DNA of 64,000 nucleotides from Prochilodus magdalenae (taxonomy: Eukaryota > Chordata > Actinopteri > Characiformes > Prochilodontidae): contig JAMWET010000579.1 in assembly GCA_024036415.1 (NCBI GenBank), forward strand, positions 382,501-446,500, written 5' to 3'. The notes under the pieces are model-generated. The model did no database searches. It was given only the letters and a program-made list of their open reading frames with translations, and was not told the DNA's origin. Each line of letters opens with the position of its first letter. Position 1 is the stretch's first letter. Positions 1-11,909 of the stretch are shown here, piece by piece. A program made the position numbers and the translations under genes.

Positions 1-3000
1 GGAGCTTGTTTAATGTTAACCTACTCAGCAGTGTTGTAATACGCAAGTCTGATCTCTGTCCCAGAACTGGTCCCAGACTTGGCTCAGTCTCCGCCTCATT
101 TAGACTTGGTCTTGTCTTAGCTTTGGGGTAAGGTGGACCAGCTAAGTGCAATGCCCCTGTTGGAGGTAACTGGGGGTTGAATTATTATTCAATATCAGCA
201 ACAGCAGAATGAACAGAATATATCAGGGGTTTAATCCCTAACAACTGCACATAAAACCGTCTGCTGACATCGCTGCTGACAGAACAGCATCAAAAAAAAA
301 AAAAAGAGAAAACGTCATTTAGTTTGAGGCGATTTTCCAGGTTGTTTTCTATTTGGTCCCCTTATCATGACATGTACACACAATGCACAGGGCAATAGGC
401 ACTTTCACATCCTATATAGAATTAATAGACTGGATGTAGTTGGTAGGGTACTGATTGTGAATGCAAGTGGCAACCTGAAGGCATTGTTAACGTGCCCCAG
501 GATTCCATAGGACTGCTAGCAGAAGAAGTCTTCATAAGGCCCTGAATGCAGGAAGCGAGTTTTAGCACCCCTTAAGCATGACATTATGATTGGCATCTGT
601 TCAAAATAGGTTCACGTTCCTGAATTAGATGTTCTTATGTAATGTTTAAAGAAACACCATCAGTGGAATGTGTGTCAGAACCGACAGCACTGTGGAAGAT
701 AGCACAGCCAGATGATTTACCAAACAGGCCCTAATTCTTGGACAGCAGCCATGTGGGCAGTAGCTGTAAGACACGACCACCCCGTCACCCGGCTAATGTG
801 AAATCAGCTCCTGACCAAGTAGCACAGCTCAGAATTAAGATCCCATTTATGTATTTGTGTGGGAAAGGAAATGTTTCTATGGCAACCAGACCTTAAGCCG
901 GGTGCCAGTAGCAGCAGATGTGGCCTTGGTTTAGAGCTGCGTGTGAAAGAGCGTTTTCAGACTCTCTCATTTTCTCTCTGCTTGTGCAAGAGCTATGAAT
1001 CCGTTGCCTCCCGTCTCCCGGGCTCTTTGATGGGTTATCGACCATCAGGATGGGAACTGTTCCCAGAGATCATGCTCTGCTGCTCCTGGTCCATACCTGG
1101 AGCCCATGCTTTGCAGGAGCACTAGCTAAGCTCTCAGATTAGCAGCAACGACCAAGTCCCAATCTCTCTGATGGTGTCTGATATAATTGGGTTGTGGGAA
1201 CTGAGACTTCCATTACAAGTAGGTTCCTAGTGAATGGCAGCACAGTGTCGCAGGTAGGCTATAATACAGGTGACATAACTAAACATTAGTGAACCATGAA
1301 GGTACTATACCTGTCAATACATTTACACATTGAAAATGTACTGTTGTGAACAGCTGAATTTGCAGGTGTATGGAAGCGTGCGGTTGTACGGGTCTACCAG
1401 CAGTGGACCACCAGTCTACAGGAAACCCTCCTCAGAACTGTGCCAGGGAAGGCATTCACCAAATCTGTCTCAACTGCACAATTCTTTGATGCATTGATGT
1501 GGCTTACGTCCAGAAACCTGTCCAGTCCAAATCGAATCGCAGCTGTTGTTTGTGCTTATGGAGGTATTATAAGCTACTAGAATTTGAAGAATGTGGGGCG
1601 TTGACTGCTTATGTCTGCGGATTGCAGCACGGGACGCTCCCATTGATTTTCTTGCCAATAGGACGACAAAGATGCTTACACATTGTGTCATTATCTCAGG
1701 TGTACAACAGCAGCTTTCTGTAAGACCCCCACACCCCAAACTATTATAAAAACTAAAAACTTGTAAATGTTGTGAAATGTTTTGATTGAAAGCTGCTAGA
1801 TGCTCGAAGACTAGAGTTAAGTTAGATGAGTTTTTGCCAAGAAAGATTGCATTTCACACAGAAACTAGGAATGTGACCATACGGGAATAGTGGGCCAATG
1901 CCCATACCCAATATGTTTCATGTACCCCTGCAGATGTAGATCCCAGAAGATCAACAATTATACATCATTAAACATCAGGAAAAAACTTTATTCACATTTC
2001 AGACAGTTCACTGGAAAACTAGGTCAAATCTAAACATCTGGTCCAGTGCCAACAGTTCTTCTAACTGTATGTCCCTATTAAAAAAAGTTCAGAAGGAAAC
2101 ATGAGTGAGTGGCATGTGAGTTTGACCGGGCCTCCCACCTGTTTAATGACAGAGGAAGCTCTGTGCTTTATTGACAAAGGTAAAGTGGCATTGGCGAATT
2201 GGTAGTTTACAGTGGCCAAAATGAATATACCATTGTTGTACCAATAATGTACTGGATTTACGATCCTGTTTAAAATGCTTGTCCTAAAGCTGCCTTGTCA
2301 GTAAAGCACAGACGGCGATGGTGAGGATGGTGGGGCATCTGCACTGCAGCTTCAGGAGTGACATGTTTGACAGGTGACAGCCTCCTAAGCCTTCAGATTT
2401 AATAGATAGGTCACTTGAGCTGATGCTAACAGCTGTGTAATCTACAGCAAGGGCATCAGGCTGCTCCTAGTCCCACCATGCCGACTGCGTTTCTGCACAT
2501 ACTGTATGTAGTCACCGCTGTCCTGTAGCAGCAAATGACATGACGTACCTCAATACGTGTGCTTTTCACTTTCTGCTTTTTTCTGCATTACATGTATGTG
2601 CCCTGGCCCAGTTATGTGACATAGTGAGAGTAGAGGCTTTCACTGCAACAGAGAGTGGACTCACTGCTTATACCCGTCATTTCAGAAGAAACATTTCATT
2701 TGCAGGATTGGACCAGCCTTCCTCTAGATTTCCATGGGTCCCATATCATCAGTAGGGCCTGATTGTAAGACGCAGTGTGCAAACACGTCTGCTTAATCCT
2801 GATTATGGGAATTTGAACCCAATGACTTGCTCATTGACTGGAGCTTAGCCTGTCATTCATTGCCAGATCATGAGTTAGTCCTGCCTGCAAAACGACAGCT
2901 CATCCTTTCGTTGTGGTGTTCAGTTTTTCGTGACTGAAAGGAACTGAAACAGTGTTGATAGAGCAGTGCAGTGAGAGGGGCATAATGTGGCTTAATGACT

Positions 3001-4700
3001 GACCACAGATATTTGTGGTTACTGTAAATGCTGTTAGGGATAGGCATTTTGGCAAATTCCTTTGACCAGTAACCGACAGCCATTAGCTGATAGGTGATTA
3101 ATGAGGGATATGATCCATTTAAATGTATATTATAAAATTAATAGTATGGTTCTAAAATCTGATTGGCTGAACTGTATAAAATCAGTGCACACTGAATACT
3201 GTATTAAAAGTAAAACATTTATGAAATGGCTGGAAGGTCAATCTTCTGGTACATTCCACATACAGCCAAAAGCATATTGACAGCCAGCTATGTATATTTT
3301 GTCTATTTGAACAATTTTCAAAAATCAATGCTGTAAAACCAACAAAATGACACCGTTTACAGCATATCTCTTTATTCCAAACTACACATGCCTTGTTTAA
3401 ATACACAGGCTGGCAGAAAAATGCTGAAATAAGCTTGGATTACTGTATATGTCTGATAAACAATGCGCCCCCCAGGTATTTTTTCAGACCTGTGGGAAGC
3501 ACACTATACTGAAGTCCTAGTAATAATAACCACTAGCCCATAAATGCTATGACTTGGCTAACTTTGGTGCAGTGTACTTCAGTAACTCTCGAAAGCCATC
3601 TCTATGCAACACATCAGTCTGTACAGCTAATCTTGGACACTCATGTCACATCCTCACACCGCCACACATCACACTGTCTCTCAGAGAGCATGGACACTGT
3701 TGAACTTGTGCTGTCATCCCCTCAAAAAGTGGTCCTGAGTCGCATGCTTCATTATTCAGTAGGCCTATCCTGAAAAGGCCATCGCATGTTGTGCCCTCAT
3801 GCATACAATGCCTGCAGTGCTACTCTACTAATGATAAACTCACCTATTTAACTAGGAACAGCTGTTTATTGGAAATGAGGTAAAATCTATTAGACTGGCG
3901 GCGTTTAAGTGATAGCATTGATCAAATTGGTCCATTGTTGTTTAACACTCAATTGTAAAATCATATAATCATTAACATTCCTACTGGCTATAATTGGGAT
4001 CATTAGTCGGAATTTCCAGCAGTCTCTAAGTGACCAAAAAAAATGTTTTAATGGAGCAGATTATTACATGGCAATGAGTAACCGAAAGCTCATGGCAGGC
4101 CAACTGCACCGGAAATGCCTTTTTCCTTTTTCGAGCAGATGGGCCAAACCACAGGTTATTGCAACTTTATGCTAAGCCATGGTGTGAGCCATGTGGTCAG
4201 CAGTGAGCCTATAAAATTCAAGATTCCAGATTTAAAGGTTTATGGTCATATGCAGAGAGAAACAAGCCGTAGCATGCTTTCTAGTGCACTACCTCTCGGA
4301 GCACCGGCAGATACAATATAAATACTGAGTACTATGAAGAGGAACTCTATATAAGTTATATACTATACAGACTGTGTATTATTTAACTCAAGTTCCAGAG
4401 GTATAATAGCAGCATGCATGTACGGTATGCGCTAACAGTGCAGATGACAGTACTGTGCAATAGCAGCTAAACAGAGACTTGAGTACACATGCACAATACA
4501 CATGGTGTGCAGTATACAGTACAAAAATAATAAAGCAGGTCAAGTAATACGTTAAAATCGGTGGCGTATTGTGCAAGATGTGCAGTCTGGGTAAATGACC
4601 ACAGTGCTGTCTGTAATGTGCTAGTGGTCATCTTGTGGGAGAGAGGAATGAGGTTGAACTACATGTCAGAGGAACATGAGGTGAAATGGTTGTTGGAGGC
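1..4700. other. Unassigned upstream sequence
   Basis: I recognise no exon, RNA gene or transposon protein in this stretch. The open frames here are all under 90 codons, start and end without splice-like or Kozak context, and resemble no family I know. There is a poly(A) run at 293-305. Base composition is AT-rich and ordinary for a fish intergenic region or a distant 5' intron of fbxo41. Confidence 0.5.
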
Positions 4701-4715
4701 AGGGCAATCAGTTGC

Positions 4716-5062
4716 AAGGTGTTCAGAGCCCTAAAGGCCTTGGGGTGGAAACTGTTCTGTAATCTGGTGGTCCTTGATTTCACACTCCTGTATCGTCTGC
4801 CAGATGGGAGAAGTGCGAAGCAGTGGTGTTAAGGATGGGTTTTGTCCCTAATGATCTTCTGGGCCCCCTGTAGCCCCGGAGTGGTAAATGAACAGCTGCT
4901 GAGATTGACTAGGCAGTCCCAGCCACATTTGCTGTCTTGGGTGGAGTAGTTTCCAAACCAGACTGTGATGGAACTGGTGAGCATCCTTTCAGTTATGCAC
5001 CTGTAGAAGCTCCATCCTGAAGACATGCCGAGGCTATGCCAGTAATGCAGTCCTAGTGTCAC
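4716..5062 (-). mobile_element. LINE reverse-transcriptase C-terminal fragment, antisense
   Basis: Read on the minus strand, this stretch encodes pieces typical of the region after the polymerase domain of fish LINEs. It begins with SFYRCITERMLTSSITVWFG, continues with a QKIIRD segment, and ends with LLPSGRRYRSVKSRTTRLQN followed by SFHPKAFRALN. The last part lies in another frame past a break near 4829, so the copy is dead. The family is a non-LTR element of the jockey/CR1/L2 type by memory; the exact clade is uncertain. Only the 3' end is present, as expected for 5'-truncated insertion. Confidence 0.7.
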
Positions 5063-5189
5063 CCATTGATTTTTTGTGATATATAATGTCGATGCTCTGA
5101 CACATTCGGAGTTCTAGTTGGGCATTTTCATTACTGCATACATGTGTGCAGTCAGCTAATTCTGCGCTGTCATGGAGAGACCATTCCTG

Positions 5190-5930
5190 GGCCTGAACGG
5201 GACCACTTGAACAGATTAGCTGACTCCTGGTATTTTATTTACAGCTCTAATTCAAGCTGTAAATTAGCTTAGAAGTCGGTTTAAACGCCGAGTGTTTTCA
5301 GTAATTCAGTATAGCACCCTGGCTAAAAGATCATCCCTGAGCATCCCAGCTTCATTAATCTGGAGTAGGGTTTCCAAGGTATTTATATGTATATACATGG
5401 ATCCATATTCTTCAAGGCTGCGCTATCAGTTCACTGCATTTATCCTAATTGCAGCTTCCTGACATCTGACAGGCCAGTCTGATTAAGCTAATGCGCCTCA
5501 CTTTAGAAGGGCTTAACTCATGTATATCAAGTTTGCTAAAGTGAATTTGCTTAACCCGCACCATTCATTCCCAGTGCTAGCCCTTCCTGAGGGCCGTCTC
5601 TGACACTACTCCTGATTGCCTCTGTCTAAAGGCACGTAACCCATTAATTAGATTCACTGATTCCTGTAAGACAGTACTCGCAGCTGCCTTGCTGGGTTAA
5701 TTGAATTTTGGACAGGAGACGTCACTCTGAGACTAATTGCCCACTCAGATGCCTCTGGATGCAGCCCACTTGCTGCCAAGCTTGCTGGGTGCTCAGCATC
5801 CAGTTTGGATTGGCAGATGGTGCTACGAGCCGTTCGATTCCATTACCACGACTCTGCTATATCTTAATATTGATGCTACACAGAATGACAACTAGTGTCA
5901 TGTATACAAAATATAAAAACAGTCTTGTAT
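5190..5930. promoter_or_regulatory. Candidate conserved regulatory DNA, homeodomain-motif rich
   Basis: This non-repetitive stretch is dense in TAAT/ATTA cores (for example TCTAATTC near 5250, CTAATTG near 5447 and 5738, CATTAATTAG near 5642, GGTTAATTGAATT near 5696) and has TGACAG-type Meis/TALE motifs around 5466. It has no open frame worth reading. Such composition is usual in vertebrate developmental enhancers, and the gene downstream is neural. The call is an inference from motif density only; no alignment was possible. Confidence 0.3.
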
Positions 5931-5932
5931 AC

Positions 5933-8900
5933 TGCATACTGCATACTGCCTTCTCCTACGACATGCATACTGCCTTCTCCTACAGTATGCATACTGCCTT
6001 CTCCTACAGTATGCATACTGCCTTCTCCTACAGCATGCATACTGCCTTCTCCTTCAACATGCACACTGCCTCCTCTTACGACATGCATACTGCCTTCTCC
6101 TACAGCATGCATACTGCCTTCTCCTACAGCATGCATACTGCCTTCTCCTACAGCATGCACACTGCCTTCTCCTACAGCATGCACACTGCCTTCTCCTACA
6201 GCATGCACACTGCCTTCTCCTACAGCATGCACACTGCTACAGCATGCACACTGCCTTCTCCTACAGCATGCACACTGCCTTCTCCTACAGCATGCACACT
6301 GCCTTCTCCTACAGCATGCACACTGCCTTCTCCTACAGCATGCACACTGCCTTCTCCTACAGCATGCACACTGCCTTCTCCTACAGCATGCACACTGCCT
6401 TCTCCTACAGCATGCATACTGCCTTCTCCTACAGCATGCACACTGCCTTCTCCTACAGCATGCATACTGCCTTCTCCTACAGCATGCACACTGCCTTCTC
6501 CTACAGCATGCACACTGCCTTCTCCTACAGCATGCATACTGCCTTCTCCTACAGCATGCACACTGCCTTCTCCTACAGCATGCACACTGCCTTCTCCTAC
6601 AGCATGCATACCGCCTTCTCTTACAACATGCACACTGCCTTCTCCTACAGCATGCACACTGCCTTCTCCTACAGCATGCACACTGCCTTCTCCTACAGCA
6701 TGCACACTGCCTTCTCCTACAGAATGCACACTGCCTTCTCCTACAGCATGCACACTGCCCTTCTCATACAGCATGCACACTGCCTTCTCCTACAGCATGC
6801 ACACTGCCTTCTCCTACATGCATGCACACTCCCGCCTTCTCCTACAGCATGCACACTGCCTTCTCCTACAGCATGCACACTGCCTTCTCCTACAGTATGC
6901 ACACTGCCTTCTCCTACAGCATGCACACTGCCTTCTCCTACAGCATGCATACTGCCTTCTCCTACAGCATGCATACTGCCTTCTCCTACAGCATGCATAC
7001 TGCCTTCTCCTACAGCATGCACACTGCCTTCTCCTACAGCATGCATACTGCCTTCTCCTACAGCATGCATACTGCCTTCTCCTACAGCATGCATACTGCC
7101 TCCTCTTACAACATGCACACTGCCTTCTCCTACAGCATGCACACTGCCTTCTCCTACAGCATGCACACTGCCTTCTCCTACAGCATGCACACTGCCTTCT
7201 CCTACAGTATGCACACTGCCTTCTCCTACAGCATGCACACTGCCTTCTCCTACAGCATGCATACTGCCTTCTCCTACAGCATGCATACCGCCTTCTCCTA
7301 CAGCATGCACACTGCCTTCTCCTACAGCATGCACACTGCCTTCTCCTACAGCATGCATACTGCCTTCTCCTACAGCATGCATACCGCCTTCTCCTACAGC
7401 ATGCACACTGCCTTCTCCTACAGCATGCATACTGCCTTCTCCTACAGCATGCACACTGCCTTCTCCTACAGCATGCACACTGCCTTCTCCTACAGCATGC
7501 ACACTGCCTTCTCCTACAGCATGCACACTGCCTTCTCCTACAGCATGCACACTGCCTTCTCCTACAGCATGCATACTGCCTTCTCCTACAGCATGCATAC
7601 TGCCTTCTCCTACAGCATGCATACTGCCTTCTCCTACAGCATGCACACTGCCTTCTCCTACAGCATGCACACTGCCTTCTCCTACAGCATGCACACTGCC
7701 TTTTGCTACAGCATGCACACTGCCTTCTCCTACAGCATGCACACTGCCTTCTCCTACAGCATGCACACTGCCTTCTCCTACAGCATGCACACTGCCTTTT
7801 GCTACAGCATGCACACTGCCTTCTCCTACAGCATGCACACTGCCTTCTCCTACAGCATGCACACTGCCTTCTCCTACAGCATGCACACTGCCTTCTCCTA
7901 CAGCATGCACACTGCCTTCTCCTACAGCATGCACACTGCCTTCTCCTACAGCATGCATACTGCCTTCTCCTACAGCATGCACACTGCCTTTTGCTACAGC
8001 ATGCACACTGCCTTCTCCTACAGCATGCATACTGCCTTCTCCTACAGCATGCATACTGCCTTTTGCTACAGCATGCACACTGACTTCTCCTACAGCATGC
8101 ACACTGCCTTCTCTTACAGCATGCATACTGCCTTCTCCCTCAACATGCATACTGCCTCCTCTTACGACATGCATACCACCTTCTCCTACAGCATGCATAC
8201 TGCCTTCTCCTACAGTATGCATCCCGCCTTCTCCTACAGCATGCATACTGCATTCTCCTTCAACATGCACACTGCCTCCTCTTACGACATGCATACTGCC
8301 TTCTCCCTCAACATGCATACTGCCTCCTCTTACGACATGCATACTGCCTTCTCCTACAGCATGCACACTGCCTTTTCCTACAGCATGCATATCACCTTCT
8401 CCTACAGCATGCATACCGCATTCTCGTACAGCATGCAAACTGCATTCTCGTACAGCATGCATACTGCCTTCTCCTACAGCATGCATACTGCCTTTTTACC
8501 TGCACAGCCATTCTCCTACAGCATGCATACTGCCTTCTCCTACAGCATGCATACTGCCTTCTCCTACAGCATGCACACTGCCTTCTCCTACAGCATGCAT
8601 ACTGCCTTCTCCTACAGCATGCATACTGCCTTCTCCTACAGCATGCACACTGCCTTCTCCTACAGCATGCACACTGCCTTCTCCTACAGCATGCATACTG
8701 ACTTCTTAGAGAGCATGCATACCGCCTTCTCCTACAGCATGCACACTGCCTTCTCCTACAGCATACATACTGCCTTCTCCTACAGCATGCATACTGCCTT
8801 CTCCTACAGCATGCACACTGCCTTTTCCTACAGCATGCACACTGCCTTCTCCTACAGCATGCATACTGCCTTCTCCTACAGCATGCATACCGCCTTCTCC

Positions 8901-9690
8901 TACAGCATGCACACCGCCTTCTCCTACAGCATGCATACTGACTTCTCCTACAGCATGCACACTGCCTTCTCCTACAGCATGCACACTGCCTTCTCCTACA
9001 GCATGCACACTGCCTTCTCCTACAGCATGCACACTGCCTTCTCCTACAGCATGCACACTGCCTTCTCCTACAGCATACATACTGCCTTCTCCTACAGCAT
9101 GCACACTGCCTTTTCCTACAGCATGCACACTGCCTTCTCCTACAGCATGCACACTGCCTTCTCCTACAGCATGCACACTGCCTCCTCTTACAGCATGCAT
9201 ACTGCCTTCTCCCTCAACATGCATACTGCCTCCTCTTACGACATGCATACTGCCTTCTCCTACCACATGCACACTGCCTTTTCCTTCAACATGCACACTG
9301 CCTTCTCCTACAGCATGCACACTGCCTTCTCCTACAGCATGCACACTGCCTTCTCCTACAGCATGCACACTGCCTTCTCCTACAGCATGCACACTGCCTT
9401 CTCCTACAGCATGCATACTGCCTTCTCCTACAGCATGCACACTGCCTTCTCCTACAGCATGCACACTGCCTTCTCCTACACACATGCATACTGCCTTCTC
9501 CTACAGCATGCACACTGCCTTCTCCTACAGCATGCATACTGCCTTCTCCTACAGCATGCACACTGCCTTCTCCTACAGCATACATACTGCCTTCTCCTAC
9601 ACACATACATACTGCCTTCTCCTACACACATGCATACTGCCTTCTCCTACACACATGCATACAGCCTTCTTTTGTGACATGTATATTGCC
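5933..9690 (+). repeat. 24-bp minisatellite, about 156 tandem copies
   Basis: A head-to-tail array about 3.75 kb long has a 24-bp unit whose plus-strand core is CTGCCTTCTCCTACAG, followed by a GCATGCAY alternating tract. The unit is a multiple of three without stops in most frames, so very long open frames appear on both strands. In one plus frame they read as repeats of the octapeptide MHTAFSYS and on the minus strand as VGEGSVHA. The middle of the array is nearly homogeneous. Units at the left edge (5940-6110) and right edge (9480-9690) diverge, as in arrays that turn over by unequal exchange. Variant units include TTTTGC forms near 7701, 7797, 7989 and 8061, and paired CCCTCAACATG / CCTCCTCTTACGACATG forms. 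Off-phase joints occur near 6232, 6757, 6818 and 8491. I find no evidence of a real protein. Confidence 0.97.
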
Positions 9691-10870
9691 TTCTCTCATG
9701 TATATTGCTGGTACTACTACTGCTACTACTAAGTTCTTGTGCAAACTTTTTGTCTACTGCTGTCTATATAGTAATAATTTCTAGATGGCTACACATCCTT
9801 TACAGACCCAGTTCAGTTGTCCTCTCATCCCTCAAAGATAAAAGTGTTGACAGATTTTTGTGGACTGCTGGATCTTGAACAGTTCTCATCTTTTAATCCT
9901 TTTTCGAGCTCCAGGTTTGGAATCTGAGCAAAGATATGAGAGGGTGGGATGTATCATTGATATTTTCCTTCAAGTTGAATCCATTAATTATGGCGTGCTT
10001 GCATGCAGGCTCACTGGTACGAAAGCTAAAGTCAGAACAGAGGCAATACTAGGACAGCAGCTGTACAGCACAGTGTGCCTAGAAATCTACAGAAGTGGCA
10101 TCAAATGAAGGGAGGGGTGTGGATAAGCTTTGCTCTAATCCATATGGACTGGGGACTCTTGGATGACATTTTGTACATCCACTTATGGTGACACTGATTA
10201 GTCCTCCTGCTGTAGAATGGAGAGAAAAGAAAGAGGAGTTGGAGACTGGCTTTCTGAGATGCTGTCCATTTTATAAGTGGCTCCTGGCTGTTCTCCACTT
10301 GCTCTCAGCTGTGAACTGCTGGTGGTGTAATGGTCAGCTCCATCCTTTCTCTGATGTCTGTGGATTATGTAATCTATACCATAATAGAGAATTTAGCTAA
10401 AGAACAACTCATCTTAGCTGGTTTCATTCATCATAGTGGGATGCAGTTGGGGGCAATATTGGCAAGGTCAGAATGCAGTTATAGGGAAGATTAACATGAT
10501 GAGGAATGGTTTGCCATCAGCCGCAAATTACCACTGTTCCAAAGAGAGGACAAGCCATCTATTTACAGCTAGTTTTTTATGAAAGCTAGTCTTTATGAAA
10601 TTTGCTGCTTGTTGAGACTGAAATGATGCAAGTTATATGTTGCATTGCGGTGCCTAAAATGCCTCCAGTGAGCTGATTGCTGATGCTGTATTTTTGGCAT
10701 CTTGCAAATGCAGTATAAATATGAGTCTTCATTTCTGTGTTCACTAGAGGCATTAAAATATAACAAACAAAAGTTTTTTGACTTGGTTTGACCATTTACT
10801 AAGTTATCACTCTAAATTTGGTAAACATAGATAACTGTTGTTCGAGTTCTGTGGTTCTTTTGGGCCTTCA
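9691..10870. other. Unassigned sequence between minisatellite and first coding exon
   Basis: A short TAC/TGC run closes the minisatellite at about 9711-9730. Beyond that I see AT-rich sequence with no recognised exon or transposon. If fbxo41 has a noncoding first exon upstream, this is intronic; otherwise it is distal promoter. Confidence 0.4.
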
Positions 10871-10873
10871 TCA

Positions 10874-10908
10874 ATACTGACTTCTTTTTTCTTCTCTGTG
10901 CTTTCCAG
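10874..10908 (+). other. fbxo41: Strong candidate 3' splice site upstream of the fbxo41 start codon
   Basis: A branch-point-like ACTGAC is followed by a long pyrimidine tract and CTTTCCAG|GG, with the AG at 10907-10908. This is a better acceptor than most of those used by the coding exons. It suggests that the exon carrying the start codon begins at 10909 and that at least one noncoding exon and the true promoter lie further upstream. Two short ATG-initiated frames follow before the main start. A weaker TTCTTAG at 11118 is an alternative. Confidence 0.45.
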
Positions 10909-11205
10909 GGCTGAAGGCAGTGTCCATATGGAAGAACCAGTAAGAAAACAAACAGAACTGCTATAAAAAAAACAAAAACCAGGAAGCAATATGCATTGTG
11001 CTAACGGCACGGTTGGAATGTGCGGAGATCTCACAATATGTAGTTAAAACACCAACTTCATTTCTGCCAGTGGTTCCCTTGGCAAACCTGAGATGAGTCA
11101 AGCTCTCTGGTTCTTAGACCGTGTGGCCACTAGTTTGGGACGGCGCCTGGCGGCCTGAGCCCGACGCCTCCCCACTTTCCTGCTGGCTGGCCGCGGCAAC
11201 GCGGC
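10909..11205 (+). other. fbxo41: Probable 5' untranslated region of fbxo41
   Basis: This lies between the candidate acceptor at 10908 and the start codon at 11206. It holds a tiny upstream reading frame beginning at about 10927 and other ATGs. Composition shifts from AT-rich to strongly CpG-rich at about 11120. The boundary is inferred, not proven; the transcription start may instead lie inside this stretch. Confidence 0.35.
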
Positions 11206-11870
11206 ATGGCCTCTCTGGACTTGCCGTACCGCTGTCCTCGTTGCGGGGAGCACAAGCGCTTCCGGAGCCTGTCGTCCCTGCGCGCCCACCTGGAGTACAA
11301 CCATACCTACGAGACCCTGTACGTGCTGTCCAAGTCCAACAGCGTGTGCGACGCCGCCGCCCTGCTCCCTCTGGTGGCCGACAGCGCCCTGACCGCCGAG
11401 TCCCGCTTTCCGTACCGTGAGCTTCCCTGTTCAGGCGACGAATCGTCTTCCTCTGCTGCTCGCTACCTTCCCAATGTGGAGTTTCCTCTGGGTGAGATCC
11501 TGGTGAAGAAAGCCATGAGCTCCGCAGATGCCGGGAATGCAAACAATGCCGTGGCGGTGGCAGCCAATGTGGCGGCGAGCGCAGTGGAGGCGGCCTATGA
11601 GGAGGGCCTGGCGAGGTTAAAGGCCAGGGCCTTCGAGCGCCTAGAGCTGGACGAGAGGCTGGAGAAGCTGTCAGAGGAGGTGGAGCAGAAGATCTCGGCA
11701 CGCGTGGGGCGCCTGCAGGCTGAGCTGGAGCGCAAGAGCTCGGAGCTGGAGAAGGCCAAGCTGGAGAGCGAGAGGCTAAGCCAGGAGAAACAAGAGCTGG
11801 AGGACAAGGCCTCGGAGCTGTCACGCCAGGTGGATGTATCTGTGGAGATGCTGGCCAGCCTCAAGCAAGA
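11115..11870. promoter_or_regulatory. CpG-rich region over the first coding exon
   Basis: The sequence around and inside coding exon 1 has many CG dinucleotides (for instance 11140-11230 and 11330-11410), in sharp contrast to the CpG-poor flanks. A CpG island over the first coding exon is common in vertebrate neural genes. No TATA box is evident close upstream. Confidence 0.55.
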
Positions 11871-11909
11871 CTTGGTGAACAAGGAGCAGGAGCTTACTCA
11901 CAAGCAGCA
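11206..11909 (+). CDS. fbxo41: fbxo41 coding exon 1: zinc finger and start of coiled coil
   Basis: This exon encodes residues 1-234 plus two bases of codon 235. The start ATG has a good Kozak context (G at -3 and G at +4) and opens with MASLDLPYRCPRCGEHKRF, almost identical to mammalian FBXO41. A C2H2-like finger uses Cys10, Cys13, His28 and His33. After a low-complexity stretch comes a conserved segment YEEGLARLKARAFE (from residue 131), then a heptad-rich coiled coil with many Leu, Glu and Lys, ending in KQDLVNKEQELTHKQ. The donor is CA|GTGAGT at 11910. The usual start is unambiguous. The upstream minus-strand frames in this exon are shadows of its high GC content. Confidence 0.96.

Noticed and set aside
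5708..9677. Very long open frames (791, 821 and 1260 codons on plus; 581 and 259 on minus) as repetitive proteins
   Set aside because: They exist because the 24-bp unit is a multiple of three without stops. All frames are open on both strands, no promoter, signal or unique domain is attached, and phase breaks are tolerated.
5933..9690. CRISPR-like array
   Set aside because: Units are contiguous with no unique spacers, and the context is a vertebrate gene.
11114..11824. 236-codon minus-strand frame over exon 1
   Set aside because: It is a GC-rich shadow of the fbxo41 first coding exon, with Pro/Arg/Ala-rich low-complexity translation.
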